Positions 32,466-41,976 of a DNA stretch of 64,000 nucleotides are shown piece by piece. Every line of letters starts with the position of its first letter. Position 1 is the first letter of the stretch. The translations under genes and the position numbers were made by a program. A model generated the notes under the pieces. The model did no database searches. It saw only the letters and a list, made by a program, of their open reading frames with translations, and had not been told where the DNA came from. The DNA lies in the NCBI GenBank assembly GCA_900316415.1, contig ONCV01000003.1:1-64000 (forward strand), written 5' to 3'. Source of the stretch: an uncultured Eubacteriales bacterium. GTDB lineage: Bacteria > Bacillota > Clostridia > Christensenellales > Aristaeellaceae.

Positions 32466-34196
32466 ATGATTCAATCCCTGAAAATACGAAACGTCGTGCT
32501 CATCGAGGAACTTGAGATTCGCTTTCACGAAGGCATGCAGGTGCTGACCGGTGAAACAGGCGCGGGAAAGAGCATCGTTGTGGATGCGGTGAACCTGATT
32601 CTGGGCAGCCGGGCAGATCGGGGGCTGATCCGCTCCGGATGCGAAAAGGCCAGCGTGGAAGCGGTGTTCGATGTGCCGGGGAATCCTGAAATCTCCGGGA
32701 TTCTGGAACGGGAAGGCATTGAATACGACGGACGAACCGTGGTTGTCTGGCGGGAGCTGACCGCCTCGGGGCGGAACATCTGCCGAATCTGCGGCGTCAT
32801 GGTTCCGGTTTCCCTGCTGAAGGAAATCGGAGGAAAGCTGATGGACATCCACGGACAGCACGAACATCAGTTTCTCATGGATCCGCAGATGCATCTGCAG
32901 TTTCTGGATCGCATGGCCGGTCCGGAGGATCAGGAGCAGCTGGCACGCACCGCAAAAGCCTGCGCTGATTTCGCGGAGGTGCACCGGAAGTACGCCCGGC
33001 TCCGGAAGGAAAACGAAACCAGGGCATTTCGGATGCAGGAAATGGAGAAGAGCCTCCGGGAACTCCATGCCGCAAAGTTTCGGCCCGCGGAGGAGGAAGA
33101 ACTGAAGCAGGAGAGTCTGGTGTTGCGCAATTCGGAAAAGATCATGTCCGTTTTGCGAAACGCACAGAACGGGATCTCCACAGGCGAAAACACGGAAAGC
33201 GCACTGGAACGAATCCGTGCTTCCGCCGCCGGCCTTCGGAGCCTTGAAGGATACGGGGATCAGATGAAAAGCCTGGCGGAACGCTGCGAAAGCGCCTATT
33301 ACGAGCTGGAAGAAATCACCTTCGAGCTGGGACGGCTGATGGACGAAAGCGATCATGATCCGGGACGGCTGGAGAAGGTGGAGGAACGCCTGGATCTGAT
33401 TCGCAGGATGGAGCGGAAATACGGCCCGACGCTGCCGGATGTGCTTTCGGAGCAGAAAAGGATGGAAGAGGAATATCAGCGCCTCTGCTCCCTGAAGGAC
33501 GAGACGGAGGAAATCGCCCGTACCCACCGGCAGCTGCTGGCCGCCTATCGCCGGGAGGCCCGGGAGCTCACTGTCCGGCGCCACCGGATCGCTGAGGATC
33601 TGGAGAGGCGGATGATGGCTCAGCTGAAGGATCTCGGCATGGAGAAGACGGTCTTCTCCGTTGCCTTCCAGCCCGCACCGGAAGACAGAAAGAAGCTTAT
33701 GCCTCAGCCCATCGGAGACGACAGGATTGAATTCATGATCCGTCCGAACCCGGGGGAGCCCCTGAGCTCCCTGGCCAAAATCGCCTCCGGGGGCGAATTG
33801 AGCCGCATGATGCTGGCCCTGAAGACGCTGGAGGCGGAAGGCAGCGGCGTCGATTGCATGGTATTCGATGAAATCGACACAGGGATCAGCGGACGGATGG
33901 CCCAGGCTGTGGCCGAAAAGATGATCGATATTTCCCTGCATCGGCAGGTGATCTGTGTGACGCATCTGCCGCAGATCGCAGCGGCAGCGGATCATCAGTT
34001 CCAGGTTTCCAAGGCGGAGGACGGCGGCAGAACGCGGACGTCGGTATCCGAACTGAATGAAGGCGGACGGATCCGGGAGATCGGACGTATGATCAGCGGC
34101 GCGGATGGGATCAGTATGGATGCGGAGCAATATGCCGCCCGGATGATCTCGGCTGCCCGCGGAAGAAAGGCCGGCCGTGTTCAGAACGATCCGTAA
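32466..34196 (+). CDS. recN: DNA repair protein RecN
   Basis: This SMC-like ATPase helps repair double-strand breaks. Residues 1-150 hold Walker A TGETGAGKS and the start MIQSLKIRNVVLIEE. A coiled-coil middle (about 160-370) follows. The C-terminal head has LASGGELSRMM (signature) and VFDEIDTGISGRMA (Walker B), then VTHLPQIAAAAD. The length of 576 is typical. It is the last gene of the dxs-tlyA-nadK-argR-recN run, 23 bp before the Rnf promoter region. Confidence 0.95.
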   Translation: MIQSLKIRNVVLIEELEIRFHEGMQVLTGETGAGKSIVVDAVNLILGSRADRGLIRSGCEKASVEAVFDVPGNPEISGILEREGIEYDGRTVVVWRELTASGRNICRICGVMVPVSLLKEIGGKLMDIHGQHEHQFLMDPQMHLQFLDRMAGPEDQEQLARTAKACADFAEVHRKYARLRKENETRAFRMQEMEKSLRELHAAKFRPAEEEELKQESLVLRNSEKIMSVLRNAQNGISTGENTESALERIRASAAGLRSLEGYGDQMKSLAERCESAYYELEEITFELGRLMDESDHDPGRLEKVEERLDLIRRMERKYGPTLPDVLSEQKRMEEEYQRLCSLKDETEEIARTHRQLLAAYRREARELTVRRHRIAEDLERRMMAQLKDLGMEKTVFSVAFQPAPEDRKKLMPQPIGDDRIEFMIRPNPGEPLSSLAKIASGGELSRMMLALKTLEAEGSGVDCMVFDEIDTGISGRMAQAVAEKMIDISLHRQVICVTHLPQIAAAADHQFQVSKAEDGGRTRTSVSELNEGGRIREIGRMISGADGISMDAEQYAARMISAARGRKAGRVQNDP

Positions 34197-34218
34197 CGGG
34201 GCTTGTTAAAAAATTATT

Positions 34219-34249
34219 TTGTACAGGAATGGCCGGTTTATGTTATACT
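34219..34249 (+). promoter_or_regulatory. Promoter of the Rnf operon
   Basis: TTGTAC (34219-34224) and TTATAC or TATACT (34243-34249) are spaced 18-19 bp. The predicted leader to the rnfC start is about 50 bases. Confidence 0.6.
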
Positions 34250-34304
34250 CCCTGCAGGTAGTTTTCAGCCGGGAGAGAGAATCCTGAAAAGGAGGAAACT
34301 GTTT

Positions 34305-35756
34305 GTGTTTGAAATGAGGCTTTTTCCGGGCGGAATCCATCCGAAGGAAGGAACCAATGGCAAGGCGGTCAACGGGCTGAACCCGATCGTTCCCCTGGAT
34401 CCGCCTCCCCGGGTCATTATTCCGCTTCAGATGCATATCGGCGCGCCTGCCCGGGCGCTGGTGGCCGCGGGGGATTATGTCCGCATTGGCCAGAAAATCG
34501 GGGAGGCCGGCGGATTTGTTTCCGCTCCGGTGCACGCGACCGTCTCCGGTACGGTGATGGGCGTTCAGGATGCGCTGCTTCCCAACGGGACCATGACTCC
34601 TGCCGTGATAATTGACAACGATTATCAGGAGAACTGGGTCGAGCTTCATCCGTCCGATCATCCCGAGACCCTGACCGCGGCGGAACTGCAGAACATCGTG
34701 CGGGAGGCGGGTATCGTCGGCCTGGGCGGGGCGACCTTTCCCACGGCGGTCAAGCTGACGCCCTCCGGCGGACGGAAAATTGAAAAGATCGTGCTGAACG
34801 GCGCGGAGTGCGAACCCTATCTGACCGCGGATCATCGGCTGATGCTGGAGAAGGCGGCGGACATCATTGACGGCGTCCGGCTGATGATGCTGGCGCTGGA
34901 CGTGGATGAGGCGCTGATCGGCATTGAAAACAACAAGCAGGATGCCATCGAGATCATGACTGCCGCTGCCCGCGAGGCGGAAGGGATCCACGTGGTCAGC
35001 CTGCCCGTCCGTTATCCGCAGGGCGGCGAAAAGCAGCTGGTCTATGCCCTGACGCGCCGCCAGGTTCCCAACGGCGGGCTGCCGCTGGATGTGGGCGTTG
35101 TTGTCTGCAATGTCGGCACCGTCTATGCCATTGACCGGGCGGTTCGGGAAGGGCGTCCCCTTGTCGACCGAATTACCACGGTGGGCGGTCTGGTGAACAA
35201 CCCCTCCAATTTCCTGGTACGGATCGGAACTCCCATTGACCACCTGATCGAGGCATGCGGTGGGCTGCAGCCCCATGTGAAACAGTTTATCTACGGCGGG
35301 CCGATGATGGGCATGGCCATTGCGCGTTTTGACATTCCGGTTACCAAGGGCTGCAGTGGTCTGGTAGCGCTGGGTGAGGAGGCCATGGAGCCGAAGGAAA
35401 GCCCCTGCATCAAGTGCGGAGCCTGCCGGGAGGCCTGCCCGATGAAGCTGTTTCCCAGCCGCATCGATGCCTTCTGCCGGCATGACCGGTTTGACGATGC
35501 GGAAAGGATCGGCGTGCTGAACTGCATTGAATGCGGCTGCTGCAGCTTTGTCTGTCCCGCGAAGCGGAGCCTGACGCAGAGCATGCGTACGGCGAAAAAC
35601 GCGATCGGCCGCAGGAAGCGCCGGGAGGCCGCCCGGAAAGCTCAGGAAGAAGCCGAGAAAAAGGCCAGGGAAGAGGCGGCCCGGAAGGCAGAAGAAGAAG
35701 CCACGGGCAGCGATCAAAATGGGGAACTGGCGGAATCCGCCGGAAAGGAGGCGTAA
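34305..35756 (+). CDS. rnfC: Rnf complex subunit RnfC
   Basis: RnfC is the NADH-binding membrane-peripheral subunit of the ion-pumping ferredoxin:NAD oxidoreductase. After the FPGGIHP start come a biotinyl-like domain and the nucleotide/FMN-binding region (GLGGATFPTAVKL, NGAECEPYLTADHR). Two 4Fe-4S motifs follow (CIKCGACREACP and CIECGCCSFVCP). The C-terminal 45 residues are Ala/Glu/Lys-rich and helical. I start at GTG 34305, nine bases after GGAGG. A longer reading to 34203 would overlap the promoter. Confidence 0.92.
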   Translation: MFEMRLFPGGIHPKEGTNGKAVNGLNPIVPLDPPPRVIIPLQMHIGAPARALVAAGDYVRIGQKIGEAGGFVSAPVHATVSGTVMGVQDALLPNGTMTPAVIIDNDYQENWVELHPSDHPETLTAAELQNIVREAGIVGLGGATFPTAVKLTPSGGRKIEKIVLNGAECEPYLTADHRLMLEKAADIIDGVRLMMLALDVDEALIGIENNKQDAIEIMTAAAREAEGIHVVSLPVRYPQGGEKQLVYALTRRQVPNGGLPLDVGVVVCNVGTVYAIDRAVREGRPLVDRITTVGGLVNNPSNFLVRIGTPIDHLIEACGGLQPHVKQFIYGGPMMGMAIARFDIPVTKGCSGLVALGEEAMEPKESPCIKCGACREACPMKLFPSRIDAFCRHDRFDDAERIGVLNCIECGCCSFVCPAKRSLTQSMRTAKNAIGRRKRREAARKAQEEAEKKAREEAARKAEEEATGSDQNGELAESAGKEA

Positions 35757-35762
35757 GGGATC

Positions 35763-36698
35763 ATGCAAAAGAATCTGACAGTCACTTCCTCGCCTCATCT
35801 GCGGAGCAGCCGGACGACCCGGAGCCTCATGCAGGAGGTCTGCCTGGCACTGGCTCCCGCCGGGATCGCTGGAATTGTCCTTTTCGGCTGGAACGCGCTG
35901 GCCATCATTGTGACCTCCGTGCTCAGCTGCGTTGTCAGCGAATATCTTTTCCAGCGGATCAACCACAAAAAGATTCTGATCGGGGATTGGAGCGCGGTCG
36001 TCACCGGGCTGCTGCTCGCCTATAACATCCCGGCAAATGCGCCGCTCTGGATTCCGCTGGTCGGCGGAATCATCGCCATCGTACTGGTCAAGCAATGCTT
36101 CGGCGGTCTGGGCGGCAACTTCATGAACCCCGCTCTGACGGCGCGGGCGATTCTCTTCGTCAGCTGGGCAGGCATCATGAGCAATTACCCGATCACCCGG
36201 TTTATGGCGGACGGAGTCTCCAGCGCAACGCCGCTGGTTCATCTGGCGGCCGGGGAAAGCGTCAGCCTGATGGATCTGCTGATCGGGAACTGCGGCGGTG
36301 TGCTGGGAGAAACCTGCAAGCTCGCGATCCTGGCCGGCGGCGTGTATCTCATCTTCCGCGGCATTGTGGACTGGCGAATTCCGGTATGCTTTATCGGAAG
36401 CGCCTTCCTCTGCTATCTGATTCAGGACGGATTCATCCCTGCGGTCTCCCAGATTCTCAGCGGCGGTCTCCTGCTCGGCGCCTTCTTCATGGCGACGGAC
36501 TATGTGACCTGCCCCATGTCCGGCCTTGGCAGGGTGATTATGGGGATCGGATGCGGCGTGCTGCTCTTTGTGATCCGCAGTTATGCCAGCTACGTGGAAG
36601 GCTGCAGTTTCGCAATTCTTTTCATGAACGTTATGACGCCCCTGATTGACCGGTTTACCGCCGGCAGGCTTTTCGGGGAGGTGAAAAAGCGTGGATAA
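35763..36698 (+). CDS. rnfD: Rnf complex subunit RnfD
   Basis: The 311-residue membrane protein has about nine helices and normally carries a covalently bound FMN. The flavinylation motif is intact: DGVSSATPL at 150-158 with T156 as attachment residue, so an ApbE-type flavin transferase should exist elsewhere. NFMNPALTARA is a further RnfD mark. The stop overlaps the GTG of the next gene by 8 bp, and that gene is rnfE, not rnfG. Confidence 0.93.
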   Translation: MQKNLTVTSSPHLRSSRTTRSLMQEVCLALAPAGIAGIVLFGWNALAIIVTSVLSCVVSEYLFQRINHKKILIGDWSAVVTGLLLAYNIPANAPLWIPLVGGIIAIVLVKQCFGGLGGNFMNPALTARAILFVSWAGIMSNYPITRFMADGVSSATPLVHLAAGESVSLMDLLIGNCGGVLGETCKLAILAGGVYLIFRGIVDWRIPVCFIGSAFLCYLIQDGFIPAVSQILSGGLLLGAFFMATDYVTCPMSGLGRVIMGIGCGVLLFVIRSYASYVEGCSFAILFMNVMTPLIDRFTAGRLFGEVKKRG

Positions 36699-37332
36699 GA
36701 AAAAGACCTTCTGGAGCGCGCTGCTGAACGGACTGCTGTTTGAAAACCCCACGTTCGTTCTGATGGTCGGCATGTGTCCCACCCTGGCGGTGACCACTGC
36801 CGCCAGCAACGCCATCGGCATGGGACTGTCCACCACCGTGGTGCTGGTATGCTCCAATCTGTTTATCTCCCTGCTTCGGAACCTGATCTCAGAGAAGATC
36901 CGGATTCCGGCCTTTATCGTGGTCATTGCCAGCTTCGTGACCATTGTGGAAATGGTGCTGAAAGCGTATATGCCGGATCTGAGCGCGACCCTCGGCCTGT
37001 ATATCCCGCTGATCGTGGTCAACTGTATCATCTTTGCACGGGCCGAGGCCTTCGCCTTCAAAAACGGTCCGATTCTGGCGCTGGGCGACGGACTTGGCAT
37101 GGGCCTCGGCTTTACCGCCGCCATCACAATCCTTGCCTCCGTACGTGAAATCTTCGGCTCCGGCACGCTCTTCGGGCAGGATATCATGGGCAGCGGGTAC
37201 CATCCCATGAGCCTGCTGACGGCTCCGGCCGGAGGATTTCTGACACTGGGGGTTCTGCTGATCATTGTGAATATGGTACGGAAGAAGCTCGATGCCCGGA
37301 TCTCTGCGAAGAAGGAGGCTGAACTGGCATGA
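36691..37332 (+). CDS. rnfE: Rnf complex subunit RnfE
   Basis: The 213-residue membrane subunit has six helices. [20 protein letters not shown] is the RnfE mark, where its paralogue RnfA has [17 protein letters not shown]. It starts at GTG after GGGAGG, inside the rnfD end. RnfA and RnfE form the symmetric membrane core with a 2Fe-2S centre. The ATGA overlap with rnfA shows coupling. Confidence 0.92.
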   Translation: MDKKKTFWSALLNGLLFENPTFVLMVGMCPTLAVTTAASNAIGMGLSTTVVLVCSNLFISLLRNLISEKIRIPAFIVVIASFVTIVEMVLKAYMPDLSATLGLYIPLIVVNCIIFARAEAFAFKNGPILALGDGLGMGLGFTAAITILASVREIFGSGTLFGQDIMGSGYHPMSLLTAPAGGFLTLGVLLIIVNMVRKKLDARISAKKEAELA

Positions 37333-37907
37333 AGGAATATCTGCTGATGCTGGTCGGATGCCTGCTGGTCAACAACTATGTCATGTGCCAGTTCCTGGGA
37401 ATCTGTCCCTTCCTGGGCGTGTCCAAGAAATTTGATACGGCCCTGGGCATGGGGCTTGCCGTTACCTTCGTGATGACGCTTGCTTCCCTGATGACCTGGA
37501 TGGTGGAACACTTCCTGCTCATTCCCCTGGATCTGATGTATCTGCGTACCATTGCGTTCATCCTGGTGATCGCGGTGCTGGTTCAGCTGGTTGAGATGGC
37601 GCTGAAGAAGCTGAGTTTCAGCCTGTATCAGGCGTTGGGTGTATATCTGCCTCTGATCACCACAAACTGTGCCGTGCTTGGCGTCGCGGTGCTGAACTCC
37701 AATAACGGATACGGGCTGCTGCAGAGCACCCTGAGCGGATGCTTCAGCGCGCTGGGATTTACCCTCAGCCTGCTGCTGTTCAGCTGCATCCGGGAGAGGC
37801 TGGAACTGAGCGATGTGCCCAAGTGGATGGAAGGATTCCCAGGAGCCCTGATTGCCGCTGGGCTGATGGCTGTTTCCTTTATGGGATTCAGCGGACTGAT
37901 CGGATAA
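37329..37907 (+). CDS. rnfA: Rnf complex subunit RnfA
   Basis: The 192-residue, six-helix subunit is homologous to RnfE in inverted topology. [20 protein letters not shown] and the later [15 protein letters not shown] carry the cysteines for the intramembrane iron-sulphur centre. It is coupled to rnfE by a 4-bp overlap and lies 15 bp before rnfB. Confidence 0.95.
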   Translation: MKEYLLMLVGCLLVNNYVMCQFLGICPFLGVSKKFDTALGMGLAVTFVMTLASLMTWMVEHFLLIPLDLMYLRTIAFILVIAVLVQLVEMALKKLSFSLYQALGVYLPLITTNCAVLGVAVLNSNNGYGLLQSTLSGCFSALGFTLSLLLFSCIRERLELSDVPKWMEGFPGALIAAGLMAVSFMGFSGLIG

Positions 37908-37922
37908 AGGAGGATCGCGTTT

Positions 37923-39086
37923 ATGGAGATTTTATACGCTGCGCTGGTCCTCGGGGGAATGGGGGCTCTCTTTGGCATCCTCCTGACCGTCGCGTCCAAA
38001 ATATTTGCTGTGCCCTCGAATCCGAAGCGCGATGCTGTGCGGGAGCTTCTGCCCGGAGCCAATTGCGGCGGATGCGGCTACCCCGGATGTGACGGGTGCG
38101 CGGACGCCATTGCCTCCGGCAAAGCGCCGGTGAATGCCTGCCCGGTGGGCGGCGGCGATGTTGCAAAGAAAATCGCCCAGGTCCTCGGCCAGGAGGTCCA
38201 GGAGGAAAAGGTAAAGATGGTAGCCCAGGTCATCTGTCAGGGCGACCTGGAACACTGCAAGACGAAATTCAACTACAGCGGAATTCAGGACTGCGTTTCC
38301 GCTTCGCTGGTCAATGACGGAAACCGCAGCTGCAAGTACGCCTGTCTCGGTCTCGGAACCTGCGTACGCGTGTGCCCCTTTGATGCGATCCACATTGACC
38401 CGGTGAAGGGAATTGCCGTAGTGGATCATGAAAAATGCCAGAGTTGCGGCAAGTGCATCGATGTCTGCCCGAAGCATGTGATTCAGCTTCAGCCTGCCAA
38501 TCTGCCCGTTCGGCTGATGTGCCGCGCTGCCGACAAGGGGATCCTGGTCAGCGACAACTGCCGTGTGGGCTGCATTGGCTGCGAGCGCTGCTTCTATGCC
38601 TGCAAGTTCGGCGCGCTGGAGATGAAAAATCATCTTCCCATCATTGATCCGGACAAATGCCGGGGCTGCATGATGTGCGCGGAGGCGTGCCCGACAAATG
38701 CGATCTGGGCCGCCTGGGATCAGCGGAAGATCGCGGAGATCGACAAGGACGTCTGCATCGGATGCGGACTTTGCAAGCGGCAGTGCCAGTTTGAGAGCAT
38801 CGTGGGCGAAGTGAAAAAGCCCCATGAAGTGCTGGATGCCTGTACCGGATGCGGGAAATGCGCCGAGAAATGCCCGAAGAAATGCATCACCATGAAGGTT
38901 CGGGAGCACACCCGGGACGCTTTCTCCAAGATCGGCACCACCCCGGTGGGCATCTCCGTGGATATGCCGGAAGCGAAGGAAACGCCCAAGCCGAAGTATT
39001 CTCCGGAGGTGCAGGCCAAGATCGATGCCGCGCTGAAGGCCAAAAAAGAGAAGGAAGCAGCCGCCAAGGCGGCAAAAGCCGAATAG
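37923..39086 (+). CDS. rnfB: Rnf complex subunit RnfB with many iron-sulphur clusters
   Basis: RnfB takes electrons from reduced ferredoxin. One N-terminal helix is followed by a four-Cys domain (CGGCGYPGCDGC from C48, with the later CPVGG). Six ferredoxin-type motifs then follow: CLGLGTCVRVCP, CQSCGKCIDVCP, CIGCERCFYACK, CRGCMMCAEACP, CIGCGLCKRQCQ and CTGCGKCAEKCP. At 387 residues it is longer than proteobacterial RnfB (about 190) and at the long end of the clostridial form. The tail is Lys/Ala-rich. A strong terminator follows. Confidence 0.93.
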   Translation: MEILYAALVLGGMGALFGILLTVASKIFAVPSNPKRDAVRELLPGANCGGCGYPGCDGCADAIASGKAPVNACPVGGGDVAKKIAQVLGQEVQEEKVKMVAQVICQGDLEHCKTKFNYSGIQDCVSASLVNDGNRSCKYACLGLGTCVRVCPFDAIHIDPVKGIAVVDHEKCQSCGKCIDVCPKHVIQLQPANLPVRLMCRAADKGILVSDNCRVGCIGCERCFYACKFGALEMKNHLPIIDPDKCRGCMMCAEACPTNAIWAAWDQRKIAEIDKDVCIGCGLCKRQCQFESIVGEVKKPHEVLDACTGCGKCAEKCPKKCITMKVREHTRDAFSKIGTTPVGISVDMPEAKETPKPKYSPEVQAKIDAALKAKKEKEAAAKAAKAE

Positions 39087-39121
39087 GGAAGATCCGGGGG
39101 AGGCGCAGCCTTCCTTCGGGC

Positions 39122-39153
39122 GGCCGGAGCAGCTTGCTCCGGCCTTCTTTTTT
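39122..39153 (+). terminator. Terminator of the Rnf operon
   Basis: GGCCGGAGCA and TGCTCCGGCC form a 10-bp stem with a three-base loop, followed by TTCTTTTTT. Confidence 0.9.
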
Positions 39154-39164
39154 CCAAAAATGCC

Positions 39165-39193
39165 TTGCAAAAACCATACGCAAAGGGTATAAT
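39165..39193 (+). promoter_or_regulatory. Promoter of ppdK
   Basis: TTGCAA (39165-39170) and TATAAT (39188-39193) are spaced by 17 bp. It lies right behind the Rnf terminator. Confidence 0.85.
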
Positions 39194-39268
39194 TTCTATG
39201 ATATGCGTGGGCTGCGGGCAGTTCAGCTTTTCAGTGCACGCCGATAATGAATCGAGGAGGAGATTCCC

Positions 39269-41908
39269 ATGTCCAAGAAGTACCTGTACCTCTTCAGCGA
39301 AGGTAATGCTCAGATGCGCGAGCTGCTGGGCGGCAAGGGTGCGAACCTGGCGGAAATGACCAATATCGGTCTCCCCGTTCCCCAGGGTTTCACCATTACT
39401 ACCGAAGCCTGCACCCAATACTATGAGGACGGCCGTCAGATCAACGATGAAATCCAGGCGCAGATCATGGAATACATCGCCAAGATGGAAGAGATCAACG
39501 GCAAGAAGTTCGGCGATCTGAAGAACCCGCTGCTGGTTTCCGTCCGCTCCGGTGCCCGCGCTTCCATGCCCGGCATGATGGACACGATTCTGAACCTGGG
39601 CCTGAACGACGACGTGGTGGCCGCGATGATCGCCGGCAACCCCGATCCCAAGTTCGAGCGTTTTGTGTATGACAGCTATCGCCGCTTCATCCAGATGTAT
39701 TCTGACGTCGTCATGGAAGTCGGCAAGAAGTATTTCGAGCAGCTGATCGACGAAATGAAGGCGAAGCGCGGCGTGACCTACGATGTGGAACTGACCGCCG
39801 CCGACCTGAAGGAACTGGCCGCCGCGTTCAAGGCGGAATACAAGAACAAGATCGGTTCCGACTTCCCGCATGATCCCAAGGAACAGCTGATGGGCGCCAT
39901 CAAGGCCGTTTTCCGTTCCTGGGACAATCCCCGTGCCAACGTGTACCGCCGGGATAACGATATCCCCTACAGCTGGGGCACGGCCGTGAACGTGATGCCC
40001 ATGGTCTTCGGCAACCTGAATGACAATTCCGGTACCGGCGTTGCCTTCACCCGCGATCCCGCCACCGGCGAGAAGAAGCTGATGGGCGAGTTCCTGACCA
40101 ATGCCCAGGGCGAAGACGTGGTGGCCGGTGTCCGGACGCCCATGCCCATTTCCCAGATGGAAGAGAAGTTCCCGCAGGCGTATGCGGACTTTGTCCGGGT
40201 CTGCGATCTGCTGGAGAAGCACTACCGCGACATGCAGGACATGGAGTTCACCGTGGAAAACGGCAAGCTGTACATGCTGCAGTGCCGCAACGGCAAGCGG
40301 ACCGCTCCGGCCGCGCTGAAGATCGCCTGCGACCTGGTGGACGAAGGCATGCGCACCGAAGAGGAAGCTGTCGCCATGATCGACCCCCGGAACCTGGATA
40401 CGCTGCTGCATCCCCAGTTTGACGCGGCTGCCCTGAAGAAGGCGGAGCCCATCGGCAAGGGACTGGGTGCCAGCCCCGGAGCTGCCTGCGGCAAGATCGT
40501 GTTCACCGCGGAAGACGCGGAAGCCTGGGCTGCCCGCGGCGAAAAGGTCGTTCTGGTTCGTCTGGAGACCTCTCCCGAGGATATCACCGGCATGAAGAGC
40601 GCGCAGGGCATCCTGACCGTTCGCGGCGGCATGACCAGCCACGCGGCCGTTGTGGCCCGCGGCATGGGCAAGTGCTGCGTCTCCGGCTGCGGCGAGATCG
40701 CCATGGACGAGGAGAACAAGAAGTTCACCCTGGCCGGCAAGACCTATCATGAAGGTGACTTCATCTCCATCGACGGTTCCACCGGTAAGATTTACGACGG
40801 CATCATCCCCACCGTGGATGCCACGATCGCGGGCGAGTTCGGCCGCATCATGGCCTGGGCGGACAAGTATCGCCGCCTGAAGGTTCGCACCAACGCGGAC
40901 ACCCCCGCCGACGCGAAGAAGGCCCGGGAACTTGGCGCGGAAGGAATCGGCTTGTGCCGTACCGAGCATATGTTCTTCGAAGCGGAGCGCATTGCCGCCT
41001 TCCGTGAGATGATCTGCTCTGACACCGCCGAGGAGCGGGAAGTGGCGCTGGATAAGATCCTGCCCTATCAGCAGGGTGACTTCGAGAAGCTGTATGAAGC
41101 GCTGGAAGGCAACCCCGTCTGCATCCGCTTCCTGGATCCGCCGCTGCATGAGTTTGTGCCGACCACCGAGGAGGAGATTGCCGCCCTGGCCAAGGCACAG
41201 AACAAGAGCGTCGAGACCATCAAGAACATCATCGCGAGTCTGCATGAGTTCAACCCCATGATGGGTCACCGCGGATGCCGTCTGGCGGTTACCTATCCCG
41301 AAATCGCCCGGATGCAGACCAAGGCTGTGATCCGTGCCGCCATCAACGTGAAGAAGGCCCATCCGGACTGGAACGTGAAGCCCGAAATCATGATTCCGCT
41401 GGTTTGCGAAGTCAAGGAACTGAAGTTCGTCAAGAAGGTGGTTGTGGAAACCGCCGATGCCGAGATCGCCGCTTCCGACGTGAAGCTCGAGTATGAAGTG
41501 GGCACGATGATCGAGATTCCGCGTGCCGCTCTGACCGCGGACGAAATCGCCACCGAGGCTGACTTCTTCTGCTTCGGCACCAATGACCTGACCCAGATGA
41601 CCTTCGGCTTCAGCCGTGATGATGCCGGCAAGTTCCTGGGTGCCTACTATGACACCAAGATCTTTGAGAACGATCCCTTTGCGAAGCTGGATCAGACCGG
41701 CGTTGGCAAGCTGATGGAAATGGCCATCAAGCTGGGCCGCCCCGTGAATCCGAAGCTGCATGTGGGCATCTGCGGCGAGCATGGCGGAGATCCGAGCTCT
41801 GTGGAGTTCTGCCACAAGATCGGTCTGGACTATGTAAGCTGCTCTCCCTTCCGCGTGCCGATTGCCCGGCTGGCTGCCGCGCAGGCCGCGATTGCGGAAA
41901 AGAAGTAA
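39269..41908 (+). CDS. ppdK: Pyruvate, phosphate dikinase
   Basis: This enzyme interconverts pyruvate, ATP and phosphate with PEP, AMP and diphosphate. In anaerobes it often works glycolytically with pyrophosphate. GGKGANLAEMTNIGLPVP opens the ATP-grasp domain. The phosphohistidine is H458 in GGMTSHAAVVARGMG, and the catalytic Cys is C835 in GICGEHGGDP. Length (879) is typical. It has its own promoter, a GAGGAGG site and a strong terminator. Codons are strongly biased (AAG over AAA, GCC, CGC), as expected for a highly expressed gene. Confidence 0.97.
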   Translation: MSKKYLYLFSEGNAQMRELLGGKGANLAEMTNIGLPVPQGFTITTEACTQYYEDGRQINDEIQAQIMEYIAKMEEINGKKFGDLKNPLLVSVRSGARASMPGMMDTILNLGLNDDVVAAMIAGNPDPKFERFVYDSYRRFIQMYSDVVMEVGKKYFEQLIDEMKAKRGVTYDVELTAADLKELAAAFKAEYKNKIGSDFPHDPKEQLMGAIKAVFRSWDNPRANVYRRDNDIPYSWGTAVNVMPMVFGNLNDNSGTGVAFTRDPATGEKKLMGEFLTNAQGEDVVAGVRTPMPISQMEEKFPQAYADFVRVCDLLEKHYRDMQDMEFTVENGKLYMLQCRNGKRTAPAALKIACDLVDEGMRTEEEAVAMIDPRNLDTLLHPQFDAAALKKAEPIGKGLGASPGAACGKIVFTAEDAEAWAARGEKVVLVRLETSPEDITGMKSAQGILTVRGGMTSHAAVVARGMGKCCVSGCGEIAMDEENKKFTLAGKTYHEGDFISIDGSTGKIYDGIIPTVDATIAGEFGRIMAWADKYRRLKVRTNADTPADAKKARELGAEGIGLCRTEHMFFEAERIAAFREMICSDTAEEREVALDKILPYQQGDFEKLYEALEGNPVCIRFLDPPLHEFVPTTEEEIAALAKAQNKSVETIKNIIASLHEFNPMMGHRGCRLAVTYPEIARMQTKAVIRAAINVKKAHPDWNVKPEIMIPLVCEVKELKFVKKVVVETADAEIAASDVKLEYEVGTMIEIPRAALTADEIATEADFFCFGTNDLTQMTFGFSRDDAGKFLGAYYDTKIFENDPFAKLDQTGVGKLMEMAIKLGRPVNPKLHVGICGEHGGDPSSVEFCHKIGLDYVSCSPFRVPIARLAAAQAAIAEKK

Positions 41909-41932
41909 TCCCATTATTCCTGGACATAAAAG

Positions 41933-41963
41933 CTCCGTCCCTTTCCCGGGACGGAGTTTTTTT
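41933..41963 (+). terminator. Terminator of ppdK
   Basis: CTCCGTCCC and GGGACGGAG form a 9-bp stem followed by TTTTTTT. The convergent recX gene ends 14 bp further on. Confidence 0.92.
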
Positions 41964-41976
41964 CGCATAGTGCCGT

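Noticed and set aside
34203-34304. Longer start for rnfC
   Set aside because: The segment contains the promoter -10 box, and the ribosome site points to 34305.
34206-37511. Minus-strand frame of about 1100 codons opposite the Rnf genes
   Set aside because: It is antisense to clear rnf genes with conserved motifs. The Cys/His-rich reading is a mirror of their codons.
38720-41968. Minus-strand frame of about 1080 codons opposite ppdK
   Set aside because: It is antisense to a highly conserved, highly biased gene. Its His/Gly-rich composition reflects reverse reading of biased codons.
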